A model generated the notes under the pieces. The model worked only from the letters and a program-made list of their open reading frames with translations, made no database searches and was not told the DNA's origin. A stretch of DNA of 60,000 nt. Origin: Lingula anatina. Lineage: Eukaryota; Brachiopoda; Lingulata; Lingulida; Lingulidae. Below are positions 58,990 to 60,000 of the stretch, piece after piece. Every line of letters begins with the position of its first letter. Within the stretch, counting starts at the first letter, position 1. Position numbers and translations under genes: made by a program. Where the stretch lies: positions 319,381-379,380 of the forward strand of contig NW_019775069.1 in the NCBI RefSeq assembly GCF_001039355.2, given 5' to 3'.

Positions 58990-59809
58990 CTAATTATACA
59001 GTAATAAAGACATACATTGAAGTTTACTGAATGCCCCTCTATCCTAGAGTACCTGTGTAACTAAACTGAAGGTCCTCGTAACAGTAAGTTCGCCCTCCAT
59101 TTAGTTATAATGGTTAGGGTTAGCCTGGCCTAAGCGGGTCAAAATCTAGATCGAGGCTTGCCTGTACAAATGAATGGAAAGCGGACTCTCTATCATTGGG
59201 GGGGGGGGGGGGGCTGTCTGTTATATAACACGGCTTACTTTGGGCATCTGGGAGGAAACTACGCAACCCACAAAATATAAAGTACATCTGTATTGATGCT
59301 CTGGCTCGCTGCGGACACCCATTATTATGAAGTGAACTAAGAAAACTAATCGTACAGAGTTGCTATGATTAGATCACGCGCAAAATATAATGAAACAATG
59401 TATTCGCTTGGCCTTCGCGACAACGCACTGATATAAGGGTAAAGGGCACTAGAAAAAGAACACGCTGTGCCCCATTCAACCGTTAATGTTCCAGGGCTTC
59501 ATGCTTGGCCTCGCCAATTATCTCTTCTGTTTCGCTCAAAGCTCCGCACCTCGTGCTTTCTCTCTACCTTGTACCTTTGGTACCCTCTACCAAGGCGGCA
59601 GGTATAAGGTTCAAATTTTCCACCAGCAGCGCAGTTAGAAGATTGAACATATTTAGCCTGAGACATTTTCTGTGAATATCTAGAGAAAATCAATCAGTGG
59701 ACCTGGTAGAAGATGTAGCTTTGGTGACCCAATATGATACAGAGGACACACTTTTCTCACTACTCGGTCTGATTGCGACCTCAGTCCGAGACCGTGACAC
59801 CAGCCAACA
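58990..59809. other. Region upstream of the plus-strand transporter
   Basis: Contains the dispersed repeat at 59090-59200, a G homopolymer at 59201-59213 and, at 59780-59809, the leader block CAGTCCGAGACCGTGACACC just before the ATG. No other gene seen. Confidence 0.4.
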
Positions 59810-59963
59810 ATGATATCTTCTCCCCTGTACAGGGGTTGGGTAGTGCTTGGGATAACTGTTCTATTATTTGTTTTCTGGGCGGGAATTGGGAACTCGTGGG
59901 GAACAACAATATTGTGCCTTCAGCAGGATGAAGATTTCCCGACATCATCTCTTGCACTGCTAG
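59810..59963 (+). CDS. Exon 1 of a fifth MFS transporter, opposite orientation
   Basis: Starts MISSPLYRGWVVLGITVLLF and continues with SWGTTILCLQQDEDFP to a phase-1 donor (CTAG|GTAAGA). The 154-nt length and phase equal exon 1 of paralogues 3 and 4, and the residues FWAGIGNSWG are closest to paralogue 4. The remaining exons lie beyond the window. It is head-to-head with paralogue 4 at a distance of ~2.8 kb, so the pair may share regulatory sequence. Confidence 0.85.
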
Positions 59964-60000
59964 GTAAGAATATGTACATGTATAACCCACGGTAGTTACA

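Noticed and set aside
15-59990. CRISPR arrays, rRNA genes, bacterial operons, prophage
   Set aside because: There are no regularly spaced direct repeats, rRNA-like blocks or gene-dense collinear ORFs; the organisation is animal nuclear DNA.

Overview
This is nuclear DNA of an invertebrate animal, most likely marine, and I cannot name the species. Genes are cut into short exons with GT..AG introns. The sequence is AT-rich, full of microsatellites and small inverted-repeat transposons, and carries tRNA-derived SINEs. Single N bases at 5853, 19707, 24035 and 27066 look like assembly joins or uncertain bases.

Layout. (1) 306-3548: a 962-codon intronless ORF, probably transposon-derived, preceded by a broken tandem copy of its own first ~115 codons. 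(2) 5001-5921 and 10675-12081 (minus strand): two genes for single-pass membrane proteins with related tyrosine-rich C-terminal tails; the second can be read complete as three exons (215 aa). (3) 15015-57032 (minus strand): a tandem family of major facilitator superfamily (MFS) transporters, each with seven coding exons of nearly fixed length (about 151-154, 312, 178, 118, 226, 144 and 161 nt) and fixed intron phases, giving ~430-residue, 12-helix proteins. Full seven-exon sets lie at 34736-41103, 43303-50464 and 53126-57032. A fourth locus at 15015-31102 is present as interleaved near-identical copies. (4) 59810-59963 (plus strand): exon 1 of a divergent family member that runs off the window.

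The 15-31 kb region is best read as one locus with both haplotypes left in the assembly, in the order left-A, left-B, right-A, right-B, with an N at each join. The two right-hand copies differ by two clean transposon insertions. The older paralogues at 34.7-42.4 and 43.1-51.6 kb also differ by clean insertions, so the window holds natural empty/filled pairs for five small-transposon families.

The transporters probably move small organic anions across a membrane (SLC16-like or oxalate/formate-antiporter-like MFS), but the substrate cannot be read from sequence. One paralogue (53.1-57.0 kb) has lost the AG acceptor of exon 5. Exon 1 of the 15-31 kb gene has a G homopolymer in place of conserved codons. 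No prokaryotic genes, rRNA genes, canonical tRNA genes or CRISPR arrays were seen.
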